Notes: a model not told the origin generated them from the letters alone. A DNA stretch of 45,538 nucleotides from JAPXSY01 sp034003585 (GCA_034003585.1 JAVEYH010000014.1:1-45538); one strand, 5' to 3'; positions 23,692-32,807 are shown, numbered from the stretch's first letter. Program-made: numbers and translations.

Positions 23692-23701
23692 CTTGCGCAA
23701 G
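23692..23701. promoter_or_regulatory. Palindrome in the divergent regulator/HzsA-like intergenic region
   Basis: CTTGCGCAAG is a perfect 10-bp palindrome midway between the two divergent genes. GAAT-ACGC-ATTC follows at 23710. Either could be the regulator's binding site; this is positional inference only. Confidence 0.35.
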
Positions 23702-23791
23702 AAAAGACAGAATACGCATTCTCCTCTCCGGCTTTTTTCGTCATACTGTTCCGCAATGGTGACCGGGCCGCCCAACTCCGGAGAAAGAGGA

Positions 23792-26329
23792 ATGAGACTG
23801 ATGAACCCGATGCCGCTTTACGGGACGCTTGCGCTGTGCGCCCTGGCCTGTTCCGCCTCCGACTGGCTCTCGCCCGCCGCGCCGGGACGCGCCTACCCGG
23901 AAGGCGAGGCGGAGCGCCAATGGGCCGTCCTCGCTTCGGATCTGACGCGCAAAGCCCGCTTCGCCCAATTCGCCGCCGAGACGGTCTGCGCCGAAGCGCT
24001 CCTCACCGAGGCCGACCGCGACCCGCTCGACATTCTTCTGCGCCGCACGGCCGCGCTCCTCGAGGACCTGCGGCGCCAGGCGGGCGTCCGGGACCTAACT
24101 CCCGAAAGCCGGGAACTCGCCGCCCTTCGCGAACAGGCGGAAACCGCAGTCCCGGAACAGACTGCCGCGCGCCGCGCGCTTTTCGACCGTGCGCTGCGGC
24201 TGCGCCGCCGCATCGCCTTCGCCAATCCGCTGCTCGATTTCCGCGAGCTGCTCTTCATCAAACGCGAACTGCGCGGCGTGATGGAGCACTGCTGCGATCA
24301 GTTTTACGGGCAGCAGCAGCGCTCGGGCGGGGGTCTGTTCGTTCTGGCCGACCCCTTCGGCGACCGCCCCGCACTGCGCGACGTGCTGGCGGACGCGCGC
24401 GCGGTCCGCGGCCGGCTCGCGGGACAGGCGCTCGCCTTCGGCACGCGCGCGACACAGGGCAGGGACGGCGGATCGGTCGTTTCGCCCGCCCTCGACTATG
24501 ACGGCCAGCGCATTGCCTTCGCGTATGTGGAGGGCGTCGGCTCGCGCAAACACATCCGTCACCTCGACCACGCGCGCGACGGCCACTGGGAGCGCGGCTT
24601 CTGCTACCACCTCTTTTCGGTCGGCGCCGACGGCTCGCGCCTTACGCAGCTCACGGACGGCACCTTCAACGACTTCCAACCCTGCTTCACGCCGGCCGGC
24701 CGCATCGCCTTCATCTCCGAGCGGCGCGGCGGGTATCTGCGCTGCGGCCGGCACTGCCCCACCTTCACGCTATTCGATATGGCGGAAGACGGCTCGGACA
24801 TCCGCTGCCTGAGCTATCACGAGACCAACGAGTGGTCGCCCGCCTTCACCCACGACGGCATGCTGCTCTGGACGCGCTGGGACTATGTGGACCGCCACGG
24901 CTGCGTGGCCCACAAGCCGTGGCTGACCACCCCCGACGGCCGCAACCCGCGCCCCGTTCACGGCAATTACTCGTTCCGCCCGTTGCGGCCCGACATGGAA
25001 CTCGATTCCCGCCCCGTCCCGGGTTCCCACCTCCTCCTGGCCACCGCCGCACCGCACCACGGCCAGGCTTTCGGCTCGCTGGTGCTGATCGACCCGCGCG
25101 CGGAGGATGACGACGCCATGGGGCCGGTGCGCCGCCTGACCCCGGACGCCGGTTTCCCGGAGAGCCAAAAAGGCTCGCAGACCTACGGCACCCCCTGGCC
25201 CCTGAGCGAGCACTACGCGCTCTGCGCCTACACGCCGGTGGAGGCGCTCGGCGCCGGACAGCGTCATCTCTTCGGGCTCTATCTGCTGGACCGCTTCGGC
25301 AACAAGGAGCTCATCTACCGCGACCCCGGCATCGCCTGCCTCAACCCCACACCGCTCCGCGCCGCCCCCCGCCCGCCGGTGCTGCCGGAGCAGCGGCAGC
25401 GCGTTGCGGCAGGCGAACGCGGCGAGGCCACCGTGATGATCGCCGATGTCTACAAGAGCCAGGTGCCCTGGCCCGAAAACGCCGTCATCACCGCGCTGCG
25501 CGTCTGGCAGATCTTCCCCCTCTCCGTGGCTTCGGCGGAAGTGACGCACAACATCGGCATCCAGATCATCGAGGGCCGCGACTCGATCAATCTCGCGCGG
25601 ATCGTCCTCGGCACGGTGCCCGTCGAGAAGGACGGCAGCGCGCACTTCACCGCGCCCGCGGGCGTGGAACTCTTTTTCCAGGCGCTCGATGCCGACGGCT
25701 GCGCGATCCAGTCCATGCGCTCGGCCACCGCGTTCATGCCGGGCGAGCGCGCATCCTGTCAGGGTTGCCACGAATCCAAAGGCGGTGCCCCCGAGCCCGC
25801 GCCGAAGACCGTCACCCTGGCGATGCGGCGCGCGCCCTCCGCGCTCCGGCCCGGCCCCGAAGGCTCAAACCCGTTCAGCTTCCCCCGGCTGGTGCAGCCC
25901 GTGCTGGACCGCCACTGTGCGGGGTGCCATGCGGAAACCCTCCGCACCGCGAAACCCGGAGCGAAAGTGCCGCCCCGCCTCGACAGCGCCGTGACTGAAC
26001 TGCCGGGGAAAGGCTGGATGAACAAGACCACCCGCTACACCGCGGCGTATCTGAGCCTCGCCCAGCCCTACGGGTTCACCGCGTACGGGTCGAAGGGGAA
26101 CTGGAACTCGCCGAAATTCTACCGCACCACCCCGGGCGCGTTCGGCGCGCGCGCCTCGAAACTCTATGCCCTGCTCCAGGCCGGGCATCACGGAGTCCGC
26201 CTCGATCCCGAAGCGCGGCAGCGCCTGATCGTCTGGCTCGACTCGGTCTGCCAATTCTACGGCGTGTATGAGAAGGAAGGCGGCGAAGCCCAACTCGCGG
26301 GCGGGCTCGCCCAGCCCTCGCTCGAATAA
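23792..26329 (+). CDS. HzsA-like PD40/cytochrome c protein (hydrazine synthase alpha-related)
   Basis: This 845-residue exported protein has a short hydrophobic N-terminus (LYGTLALCALACSA) and a helical region to about 230. A TolB/PD40 beta-propeller follows (LTDGTFNDFQPCFTPAGRIAF and the like). Next is a segment matching the hydrazine synthase alpha middle domain: ARIVLGTVPVEKDGSAHF, FFQALDADGCAIQSMRS, PGERASCQGCHE. Two haem c-binding CxxCH motifs start at Cys656 (CQGCH) and Cys709 (CAGCH). Related proteins occur in many planctomycetes and relatives that make no hydrazine, so anammox is not implied. A redox or carbohydrate-linked periplasmic role is possible. ATG 23792 has GGAG upstream; a URO-D and a kinase gene follow. 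Confidence 0.85.
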   Translation: MRLMNPMPLYGTLALCALACSASDWLSPAAPGRAYPEGEAERQWAVLASDLTRKARFAQFAAETVCAEALLTEADRDPLDILLRRTAALLEDLRRQAGVRDLTPESRELAALREQAETAVPEQTAARRALFDRALRLRRRIAFANPLLDFRELLFIKRELRGVMEHCCDQFYGQQQRSGGGLFVLADPFGDRPALRDVLADARAVRGRLAGQALAFGTRATQGRDGGSVVSPALDYDGQRIAFAYVEGVGSRKHIRHLDHARDGHWERGFCYHLFSVGADGSRLTQLTDGTFNDFQPCFTPAGRIAFISERRGGYLRCGRHCPTFTLFDMAEDGSDIRCLSYHETNEWSPAFTHDGMLLWTRWDYVDRHGCVAHKPWLTTPDGRNPRPVHGNYSFRPLRPDMELDSRPVPGSHLLLATAAPHHGQAFGSLVLIDPRAEDDDAMGPVRRLTPDAGFPESQKGSQTYGTPWPLSEHYALCAYTPVEALGAGQRHLFGLYLLDRFGNKELIYRDPGIACLNPTPLRAAPRPPVLPEQRQRVAAGERGEATVMIADVYKSQVPWPENAVITALRVWQIFPLSVASAEVTHNIGIQIIEGRDSINLARIVLGTVPVEKDGSAHFTAPAGVELFFQALDADGCAIQSMRSATAFMPGERASCQGCHESKGGAPEPAPKTVTLAMRRAPSALRPGPEGSNPFSFPRLVQPVLDRHCAGCHAETLRTAKPGAKVPPRLDSAVTELPGKGWMNKTTRYTAAYLSLAQPYGFTAYGSKGNWNSPKFYRTTPGAFGARASKLYALLQAGHHGVRLDPEARQRLIVWLDSVCQFYGVYEKEGGEAQLAGGLAQPSLE

Positions 26330-26350
26330 GAAGCAAGGAAGGAAGCCCCC

Positions 26351-27433
26351 ATGAACGGGACCGCGCGCATGTGTGCCGCCCTCCGGCGTGAACTCCCGGA
26401 CCGCATCCCGACCTTCGAGTGGTTCCTCGATGCCGGCGTGGGGCGCGCCCTGACCGGCTCCGGCGACCCGCTGGACATCGTCGAACGCCTGGACCTCGAC
26501 GGCATCAACATCCGGCCCGACTACGCCAGACGGTTCACGGACGCGCAGACCTTCGAGGATGAATGGGGCACCCGCCGCCGCCTCACCGGCGACTGCCTTC
26601 CGGCCGTCATCGCGCAACCGGTCCCGGACGTGACGCGCCACGCCGGATACACCTTCCCCGACCCGCGCGCCGATTTCCGCTTCGCCACCCTGCGGCGCGC
26701 CGCCGAACGGTTCGGCGACACGCGGGCGATCATCCTCAATGTGCGCGACGGGTTCTCCGATCTGCGCGACCTGCTCGGGTACGAGGCCGCGCTCATGGCG
26801 CCGCTGACCGAGCCCGAGGCCTGCGCCGCCTTTCTCGACCGGATCGTCGACTACAACTTGGCCCTCGCGGAACGCGCGGTCCGCACCTTCGGCGTGCGGA
26901 TCCTCGCCACCACCGACGATGTGGCCATGGCGTCCGGTCCGCTCTTTCCGCCCGAGGTCTACCGCGAACGGCTCCTGCCCGCGTTCCGCCGCGCGATCCA
27001 GGGATTCAAAGCGTTGGGTTGCCTCACCATCAAACACTGCGACGGCGACATCCTCCCGCTGGCCGATCCTTGGATCGACGCGGGGATCGACTGCCTCGAC
27101 CCCATCGATCCCGGCGCGGGGCTGACCATGGCCGCCATGAAAGCCCGGTACGGCGGCCGCATCGCGCTCAAAGGCAACATCGACTGCGTGAAAACCCTTT
27201 GCACCGGCACGCCGGACACGGTGCGCGACGAGGTGCGGCGCTGCATCGCCGACGGCGGTCCCGCAGGGCTGATCCTCTCCTCCAGCAATACGATCCACCG
27301 CGGCGTGAAACCGGAGAATTACCGCGCGATGCTGGAGGCGCTGCGCGCGTACGGGACGTTCCCGGCGGAAGCCCAATCCGTACCGGAGCGGCAAGAAAAA
27401 GCAGCTTGTTCGCAAAGGAGGCCCCGCGCATGA
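26351..27433 (+). CDS. Uroporphyrinogen decarboxylase (URO-D) superfamily protein
   Basis: This 360-residue TIM-barrel protein is of the URO-D/MtaA superfamily. It is recognised from the N-terminal RELPDRIPTFEW, the central KHCDGDILPLADPWIDAGIDCLDPIDP and the C-terminal GLILSSSNTIHRGVKPENYRAMLEAL. The Cys and His residues resemble zinc-binding corrinoid methyltransferases more than haem-pathway HemE, whose N-terminal substrate motif is lacking. Such genes are amplified in Lentisphaerota and Kiritimatiellota and their substrates are largely unknown. It starts 21 bp after the HzsA-like gene with AAGGAAGGAAG upstream. Its stop overlaps the next start as ATGA. Confidence 0.85.
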   Translation: MNGTARMCAALRRELPDRIPTFEWFLDAGVGRALTGSGDPLDIVERLDLDGINIRPDYARRFTDAQTFEDEWGTRRRLTGDCLPAVIAQPVPDVTRHAGYTFPDPRADFRFATLRRAAERFGDTRAIILNVRDGFSDLRDLLGYEAALMAPLTEPEACAAFLDRIVDYNLALAERAVRTFGVRILATTDDVAMASGPLFPPEVYRERLLPAFRRAIQGFKALGCLTIKHCDGDILPLADPWIDAGIDCLDPIDPGAGLTMAAMKARYGGRIALKGNIDCVKTLCTGTPDTVRDEVRRCIADGGPAGLILSSSNTIHRGVKPENYRAMLEALRAYGTFPAEAQSVPERQEKAACSQRRPRA

Positions 27434-28977
27434 TTCCGGAACATCCTTTGGTGGCCGCGGTTGATTTGGGATCGACCTCGACCAAGGTCTGCCTCTACGC
27501 GGCCGACGGGCGCTGTGTGGCTTCCGCTTCGCGGCCCACCGAACGGTACAACCCCTGTTCCGCGACGCATCCCGAATGGGTTTTCTGGGATCCCGACGCG
27601 ATTTGGGCGGGTGTGGGCGCGGCCTTCCGCGAGGTGCTGGCGGAGATCCGCGACCCCGCCCGGGTCGCGGGCGTGGCGGTGACCGGCATGGGGATGGACG
27701 GCGTGCCGGTCGACGGCGCGGGCCGGACCCTCTACCCGTTCATCAGTTGGCACTGCGGACGCACCGCGCCCCAGGCGGCCTGGTGGGAACGGAATGTGGG
27801 CGCGGAGAGAACCTATGCCATCACCGGTTTCCCGCCCTGGGCCATGACCGGGGTCATGCGTGTGCGCTGGATGATGGAGCACGAACCGGAAATCCTCGCG
27901 CAGGCCGAATCGTGGCTGCTGATCGGGGATTTCGTGAACTTCCGGCTATGCGGCGCGCGCGCGACCGATCCGAGCCTGGCCGGTTGCATGCTGCTGTTCG
28001 ACCCGCTGCGGCGCGCCTGGTCGGATGAATTGGTCGCCGCCTCCGGCATCCCGCGCCGCCTGCTGCCGGAAATCCGTCCCTCCGGCTCGGTGCTGGGATC
28101 GGTTCACGCGGAGGCCGCGCGCCACACCGGGCTGCGGCAGGGCACGCCGGTCATCCTCGGCGGGCAGGATCACCTCTGCGGCACGCTGCCGGTCGGCGCC
28201 TTCCGGCCGGGTGTGGCCGCCAATGTCATGGGCAGTTGGGAAAACCTGATCGCAACGGTGGACCGGACCGACTGCGACTGGCGGTTGGGCCAGGCCGGCC
28301 TGTGCGTGCAGGCACATGTCGCGCCGGGACGGGTTGCGGTCTGGGGCGGGTCGCCCTCGGCGTCGGCCCTGAGCTGGCTGCGGGAGATCACCGGCGACGA
28401 CGCGCGCTCCTGGGAGGCGGTGGTGGAAGAGGCCGAGCGCGACTCCCGGCCCGGGGCGGGCGGCGTGCTCTTTCTGCCCTATCTCTCCGCCGCAGCCTGT
28501 CCGGTGAACGACAACCGTGCCGCCGGCGCGTTCATCGGTCTGCGCAATACCACACGCAAATGCGATCTTTTCCGCGCCGTGATCGAAGCGCTGAACCATC
28601 AGTTCGTCCACATCCTTCAGACCCTGGAGCAAACCCTGGGCACACGCTTCGAACGGATCGTCGCCTCCGGCGGCGCGACCCGCAACGCCTTCTGGCTGCA
28701 GAATAAAGCGGACGTCTCGGGCCTGACCGTTGAGGCCTCCGAAATCCGGGACTCCTCGCCGCTCGGCGCGGCACTGCTGGCGGGCACGGCGCTCGGCCTC
28801 TGGTCCGATCTCGACGCGGCCGCGGCCCGCGTCCGGGGCGCGGTGCGCTGTTTCACGCCGGACGCCGCGCGTCACGCGCGTTACCGCGAGATGGGCGCGA
28901 TCTACCGCTCCCTGGCGCCGGCTCTCCGTCCCGCCAACCACGCGCTGGCGGCATGGCGCGAACAGACGGACGCCTGA
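27430..28977 (+). CDS. FGGY-family carbohydrate kinase
   Basis: This 515-residue sugar kinase has the ATPase fold. The N-terminal phosphate loop is VAAVDLGSTSTKVCLY, the substrate-side segment GVAVTGMGMDGVPVD, then LGGQDHLCGTLPVGAF, and the C-terminal adenosine motif is ASGGATRNAFWLQNKADVSG. The closest characterised types are xylulokinase- or erythritol-kinase-like, but the substrate cannot be fixed. AGGAGG precedes ATG 27430, which overlaps the URO-D stop (ATGA), so translation is coupled. It may phosphorylate the sugar or polyol sensed by the IclR-AraC regulator upstream. Confidence 0.88.
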   Translation: MIPEHPLVAAVDLGSTSTKVCLYAADGRCVASASRPTERYNPCSATHPEWVFWDPDAIWAGVGAAFREVLAEIRDPARVAGVAVTGMGMDGVPVDGAGRTLYPFISWHCGRTAPQAAWWERNVGAERTYAITGFPPWAMTGVMRVRWMMEHEPEILAQAESWLLIGDFVNFRLCGARATDPSLAGCMLLFDPLRRAWSDELVAASGIPRRLLPEIRPSGSVLGSVHAEAARHTGLRQGTPVILGGQDHLCGTLPVGAFRPGVAANVMGSWENLIATVDRTDCDWRLGQAGLCVQAHVAPGRVAVWGGSPSASALSWLREITGDDARSWEAVVEEAERDSRPGAGGVLFLPYLSAAACPVNDNRAAGAFIGLRNTTRKCDLFRAVIEALNHQFVHILQTLEQTLGTRFERIVASGGATRNAFWLQNKADVSGLTVEASEIRDSSPLGAALLAGTALGLWSDLDAAAARVRGAVRCFTPDAARHARYREMGAIYRSLAPALRPANHALAAWREQTDA

Positions 28978-28992
28978 CCCGGAAACAACGGC

Positions 28993-30396
28993 TCACCTGA
29001 TCCCGCGCGGTTTCAGCACGATCAGGCCCTTGGTCATGGCCCATGCCTGATCGAGGGGCAGGCGTTTGAGCGCGTGGCGGGGCCCCCACGAATCCGAATA
29101 GAGCACTTCACCGCTCTTTTCGTTGTACCCGAGGATCAGACGCACGTGACCGAACGCGCCGTCCTCGCCGAGCGGGGGCTCTTCCGGATAGAGGCCGACG
29201 AGGCAGGACCAGAGCAGCGGCACGCCCTGATCCGTGTACGTTTTGATGTGCCGGACAAATTGGCTCATGGCCTGGCGCTGACCCGTCCGCGCGGCCAGCA
29301 GGATGGCGGGGTCCATGGTCCGCCAGATCGCGGGCAGATCGACCCGGTTATCGGTGAGGAAATCCTTCCATTCGATCATCGCGGCCTTCCGCTTCCGCGC
29401 GGCGGCGTTATACTGTTCGATCAGACGCAGGTGCTCGCTCTTCTCGAAATGGACCTCCGAGTCCGGCGCGATCAGCTCTTTCTTGTCGAGTTGGAACTGG
29501 CGGCCGACTTTGGCGATGGCTTTGGCCATGCCCTCCAGCGTGGTGCCGCCCTCGGCCGCGGTATCGGCAAGCTGGGCGATCTGATGCTGATCGACCTGCA
29601 GTCCGTAATAACGCAGCACGCGCTCGGAGGCGGCGGCGGCGCAATACCCTTTCTGGCCCTGGTCGACCATCGGCACGTTGTCGATCCGGACATCCCCCCC
29701 GGGTGCGCGCGCGACATTCTCCCGGATGGTCCGGGCGTTCTTGGCGCGCGCGGCGGTCATGCCGCCGGTGACCGCGGTCATGCCGCCGCCCCCCTCGCGG
29801 ATGGGGACCAGCAGGACCGTGATGAACTCGGCGCTGTAGGGGACGCTCTGGCCGCCGGAACGGTGCGGCTCCACGCAGGCCCACTCCAGCTGCACGCCGG
29901 GGGTCTTGCGGATCCACTGGTGCCGCCGGACCATGTAGTTCGCCCGGTCGTTGGAGGTTTTGCCGGTCATGCCGGTGTCCTGCAGGGCCGCGGAAAGCTT
30001 CTCTTTGACCGTTGCCACGTCCGCCTCGAAGGCCTCTTTATCCCGCGCGCCGGCGTCACCCTTGTTGTAGACCGAGAGCTCGACGCGCCGCACCCCCTCC
30101 GGGGTGAAGTAGACGCGCGCCTCGCAAAGAGGCAAGCCGAGAAAACGCAACGCCTCCTTCCGGTTGGACATCACGGTCTGCCGGCCGTCCACAAAGCGGA
30201 ATCCGAGCGGCGCGTGCCGTCCCACGAACGCCTCGGCGGTCAGGGACCAGTTGGCGGGGTCGGCGAAAAACGCGCCCAAGTCCGCCGGGAGCGGCGGTTC
30301 CGCCTCGGCACGCAGGGCCAGCGGGAGCGCGAGGACCGCAACACGAAACGCGGCTCGGAGCCGCGATGCGCGCTTCGGGGTGATCTTCCAGTTCAC
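28993..30396 (-). CDS. Exported C39-like cysteine protease
   Basis: This 467-residue protein starts at GTG 30396 with AAAGGA upstream and has a signal peptide (FRVAVLALPLALRAEA). After a long beta-rich N-terminal region, the peptidase C39-like domain starts at VDQGQKGYCAAAASERVLRYYG with catalytic Cys252 and the preceding Gln. His417 is in FGHVRLILGYN and Asp435 in YSDSWG. C39 peptidases cleave after double-glycine leaders, but this one has no ABC transporter, so it is a free-standing periplasmic or surface protease. It is convergent with the FGGY kinase gene. Confidence 0.8.
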   Translation of the reverse strand: MNWKITPKRASRLRAAFRVAVLALPLALRAEAEPPLPADLGAFFADPANWSLTAEAFVGRHAPLGFRFVDGRQTVMSNRKEALRFLGLPLCEARVYFTPEGVRRVELSVYNKGDAGARDKEAFEADVATVKEKLSAALQDTGMTGKTSNDRANYMVRRHQWIRKTPGVQLEWACVEPHRSGGQSVPYSAEFITVLLVPIREGGGGMTAVTGGMTAARAKNARTIRENVARAPGGDVRIDNVPMVDQGQKGYCAAAASERVLRYYGLQVDQHQIAQLADTAAEGGTTLEGMAKAIAKVGRQFQLDKKELIAPDSEVHFEKSEHLRLIEQYNAAARKRKAAMIEWKDFLTDNRVDLPAIWRTMDPAILLAARTGQRQAMSQFVRHIKTYTDQGVPLLWSCLVGLYPEEPPLGEDGAFGHVRLILGYNEKSGEVLYSDSWGPRHALKRLPLDQAWAMTKGLIVLKPRGIR

Positions 30397-30469
30397 AATC
30401 GCATCCTTTCCAAACCGGGCGGCGGGGGCGGTGCGGCGGGCCGGTCCGACAATCCGGCGCGACCGCGTC

Positions 30470-31765
30470 TCAGCCCATCAGTCCGGCCACCGCCGCGCCG
30501 ATGACGGGCGAATCCTCCACCCGGATGAGTTCGTAGGCGATGCCGCGCGGTTCGAGCAGCGCGGTCAGCTCGCGGCCCACACGGTTACGGAAATCCGCGG
30601 TCAGCGTGCGGTAATACGTGGAGCCGTCCACATTGACGCAGACCGGCCGCGCGGGATCGCGGCCCTCGCCGGTTTTGAGGATTGCGGAGGCGAGGTTCAC
30701 GGCGGTCAGCACCGCCGCGCGCGCGTAAAGCGGCGTGGCGAGCCGCACGACGGTTTCGCGGTCCGCCGCGGTGAAGGCCGCATCGAGAAACGGATTGTCC
30801 GGCGTGGGCTGGCCGCCGCAGAAATCGTCGAGAGGCTTGTTCGAGAGCGACGGCCAGGCGTCGATCGCGGCCGCGGCGGCGGGCCGGAAGAGCCCCTCTT
30901 TCCGCGCCTCGCGCAGGACCGTGAGCCCGAGCGCGCCCAGATACGCGCCGGAGATCATTTTCTCAAAGGTGTAGCAGCCGGGATCGCGCGTCTCGGCATC
31001 CATCAGGCTGTCGAACCGGCTCTGCGTCACCCGGCGGAACGCGCCGGACTCGACATTGATCACCATCGAGCCCGCGGGGTCGAGGTCCGCGCGTTTGGTG
31101 ATGCGCGCGTTGCGTTCGACGTACGCCGTGTTGGTGCCGGTGCCGAGGATGAACCCCACGTACGCCGAATAGTCATGCGTGACTCCCATACTCCGTCCCG
31201 CGAGCAGCGTGGCGACCGTGTCGTTCAGGATCACGATGCGCCGCGTGTACCCGCGCCGCGCCAGATGGCGCTTCAGGCCGGAGCCCACCAGCTGGCCCTC
31301 CACGGAGGGGGCCTGGATCTGCTTGCTCCAGCGGATCAGGCGCGCGTCGCAGTCCGGCAGGATCTCGGCGGCATAGGAGAAGCAGAAGCCGATGGTCTCG
31401 GCGGCGCCGATCACCGGCATCAGGAATTCCGCGAACGCGTCAAAAAACGCTTCGGCCTCGAGTTCGCCCTGCGTGCCGGGCATGACGCCTTTGCGGAAGG
31501 AGCTGATCTGCGGACGGCCGGCGGCGTCCAGCGTCACCACCGCGGCGCGCAGGTTCGTGCCGCCCGCATCCAGCACCACCACCGGGGCACCGGTCCGGAC
31601 CGGCTGTCCGACCGAGAGAAAGGAGGGGATCATCATCAGGGAGGAGGGCCGGCCCGCCAATCCGGCGGCCATCTCCTCGTCAAACACCTTGAGCAGGGCT
31701 TCGCGATCAATGCCCTCGACATCCACTCCGTTCCCCGCGAGGAACGCCTCTTCCCGATTGCGCAT
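30470..31765 (-). CDS. Hexokinase of the eukaryotic type
   Basis: This 431-residue cytoplasmic kinase phosphorylates glucose or other hexoses with ATP. Its motifs are those of the hexokinase_1/hexokinase_2 family rather than bacterial ROK glucokinases. They include VLDAGGTNLRAAVV (phosphate 1), IGFCFSYAAEI then LIRWSKQ (substrate), ILNDTVATLLAG with catalytic Asp182, GFILGTGTNTAYVE (phosphate 2), NVESGAF, and the C-terminal SPVIGAAVAG (adenosine). The start 31765 has GGGAGAG upstream. It is divergent from the DtxR-type regulator, with a TTGACA -35 box. Confidence 0.9.
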   Translation of the reverse strand: MRNREEAFLAGNGVDVEGIDREALLKVFDEEMAAGLAGRPSSLMMIPSFLSVGQPVRTGAPVVVLDAGGTNLRAAVVTLDAAGRPQISSFRKGVMPGTQGELEAEAFFDAFAEFLMPVIGAAETIGFCFSYAAEILPDCDARLIRWSKQIQAPSVEGQLVGSGLKRHLARRGYTRRIVILNDTVATLLAGRSMGVTHDYSAYVGFILGTGTNTAYVERNARITKRADLDPAGSMVINVESGAFRRVTQSRFDSLMDAETRDPGCYTFEKMISGAYLGALGLTVLREARKEGLFRPAAAAAIDAWPSLSNKPLDDFCGGQPTPDNPFLDAAFTAADRETVVRLATPLYARAAVLTAVNLASAILKTGEGRDPARPVCVNVDGSTYYRTLTADFRNRVGRELTALLEPRGIAYELIRVEDSPVIGAAVAGLMG

Positions 31766-31800
31766 GGGGCTCTCCCGTACATCCTGGTTGAAAAGGGCGT

Positions 31801-31830
31801 ATTTTCAGCGGTCCCCGGCGCTTTTGTCAA
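31801..31830 (-). promoter_or_regulatory. Promoter of the hexokinase gene
   Basis: A perfect TTGACA on the minus strand (31825-31830), an 18-bp spacer and GAAAAT (31801-31806) as a weak -10. Confidence 0.45.
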
Positions 31831-31882
31831 TTCCGAATCAACGGCCCGACAGCCGGGCCACGTGTCCCTCGCGAAAAAGCCG

Positions 31883-31911
31883 TTGCCGAAACCCGTTCGG
31901 CCGTGTAAGGT
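31883..31911 (+). promoter_or_regulatory. Promoter of the DtxR-type regulator
   Basis: TTGCCG (31883-31888), a 17-bp spacer and TAAGGT (31906-31911). The -10 box ends seven bases before the ATG, a third leaderless layout. TAAGG could instead be read as a Shine-Dalgarno sequence. Confidence 0.4.
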
Positions 31912-31918
31912 TGGGATT

Positions 31919-32290
31919 ATGACGAACAGTCTTGAGGATTACCTGGAGACGCTTTATCTGCTGGCGCAGGCCAACGGACACGCGCGCGTGCGGGATGTCG
32001 CGGCGGCGCTTCACGTCAAAATGCCTTCGGTGATCAAAGCGGTTCTCGAACTCAAGAAGAAAGGGCTCGCGGTGCAGGAACCCTACGGGGCGGTGGAACT
32101 GACCGCCGCGGGCGCGCAGGCGGCCAGCGCGATCCTCGGCCGCCACACGCTGCTGAAAACCTTCCTCTCGCTGATCGGGGTTTCGGAAGAGAACGCGGAA
32201 AAAGACGCGTGTTCCATGGAGCACTTCCTGAGCGCCGAGACCCTCGCGCGCGTCACGGAGTTCGTGCGCACGCACAAACGGAAGACCTGA
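31919..32290 (+). CDS. DtxR/MntR-family metal-dependent regulator
   Basis: This 123-residue protein has an N-terminal winged helix beginning LEDYLETLYLLAQ, followed by VRDVAAALHVKMPSVIKAVLELKKKGLAV and the wing EPYGAVELT. The dimerisation and metal-binding helices contain RHTLLKTFLSLIGVSEENAEKDACSMEHFLS, with the DxCxMEH-type ligands of the family. It lacks the C-terminal SH3-like domain of DtxR and so resembles MntR. It should repress metal transport genes with Mn or Fe bound; the targets are not obvious here. It may act on the divergent hexokinase promoter or on itself. Confidence 0.88.
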   Translation: MTNSLEDYLETLYLLAQANGHARVRDVAAALHVKMPSVIKAVLELKKKGLAVQEPYGAVELTAAGAQAASAILGRHTLLKTFLSLIGVSEENAEKDACSMEHFLSAETLARVTEFVRTHKRKT

Positions 32291-32317
32291 GTCCGGACAA
32301 AAAAAAGGGGGGGGAGC

Positions 32318-32677
32318 ATGTCACATCGCGGTGTCTGGGTTCTCCTTCTCCTCCTGCTGCCGCTCTTCCGCGCGGGCGCAACCGATCCCGGGACGGCCCT
32401 GCAAACCGCGGCCGCGGTAAAAGGCGGCATGCCCGGACTGACGCGCGCGGGCCGCGGCCTCGCCGAGGTGCCGCGCCAGGCGGCGCAATGCCTTCGGTTG
32501 CCGCTCGGCCTCACGCAGATGCTCTTCTCGCCGCTGCCGGCGGTGACCTTTTCCGAAGGGTTGCGCAACACCGGCCGCGGCGTGGTCGCGCCGTTCCGAT
32601 TGTGCATCGCGGTGTTGGAGATGCCGTATGAGGTGATCGGCGGGCTCGGTGATGCCGCAGGCGGCGCGCTGCCCTGA
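32318..32677 (+). CDS. Small exported hydrophobic protein of unknown function
   Basis: This 119-residue product has a signal peptide (VWVLLLLLLPLFRAGA). Its body is rich in Gly, Ala and Leu, with short amphipathic stretches (LRLPLGLTQMLFSPLPAVTF and RLCIAVLEMPYEVIGG). The start at 32318 has GGGGGGGAG just upstream. No family was recognised. It lies 27 bp after the DtxR-type gene on the same strand and may be co-transcribed with it. Confidence 0.55.
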   Translation: MSHRGVWVLLLLLLPLFRAGATDPGTALQTAAAVKGGMPGLTRAGRGLAEVPRQAAQCLRLPLGLTQMLFSPLPAVTFSEGLRNTGRGVVAPFRLCIAVLEMPYEVIGGLGDAAGGALP

Positions 32678-32738
32678 ATGCGGTGCGGCGGCGCGAGAAA
32701 GGATCCCTCCCCTGCCGCGGATCAGGCTGTCCAGTCCG

Positions 32739-32757
32739 GATTCGACAAAGTTGAATC
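32739..32757 (+). terminator. Possible terminator hairpin
   Basis: GATTCGAC-AAA-GTTGAATC forms an 8-bp stem with one G-T pair. Pyrimidine-rich DNA with T runs (CTTTTTCTTTTTA) begins about 20 bases downstream, farther away than in a typical intrinsic terminator. Confidence 0.35.
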
Positions 32758-32807
32758 TCGCCCTTTCTCCGTCTTTTTCTTTTTATCCTGTCTGCGTCCC
32801 CGGCGTT

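Noticed and set aside
23792..26329. Hydrazine synthase and thus anammox metabolism
   Set aside because: Only an alpha-subunit-like protein is present, with no beta or gamma subunit. Such homologues are widespread in organisms without anammox.
26351..27433. HemE of haem synthesis
   Set aside because: The N-terminal substrate motif of HemE is absent and the neighbours are a sugar kinase and a cytochrome-like protein, not haem genes.
28993..30396. Bacteriocin exporter protease
   Set aside because: The C39-like domain stands alone with no ABC transporter domains and no small double-glycine peptide gene nearby.
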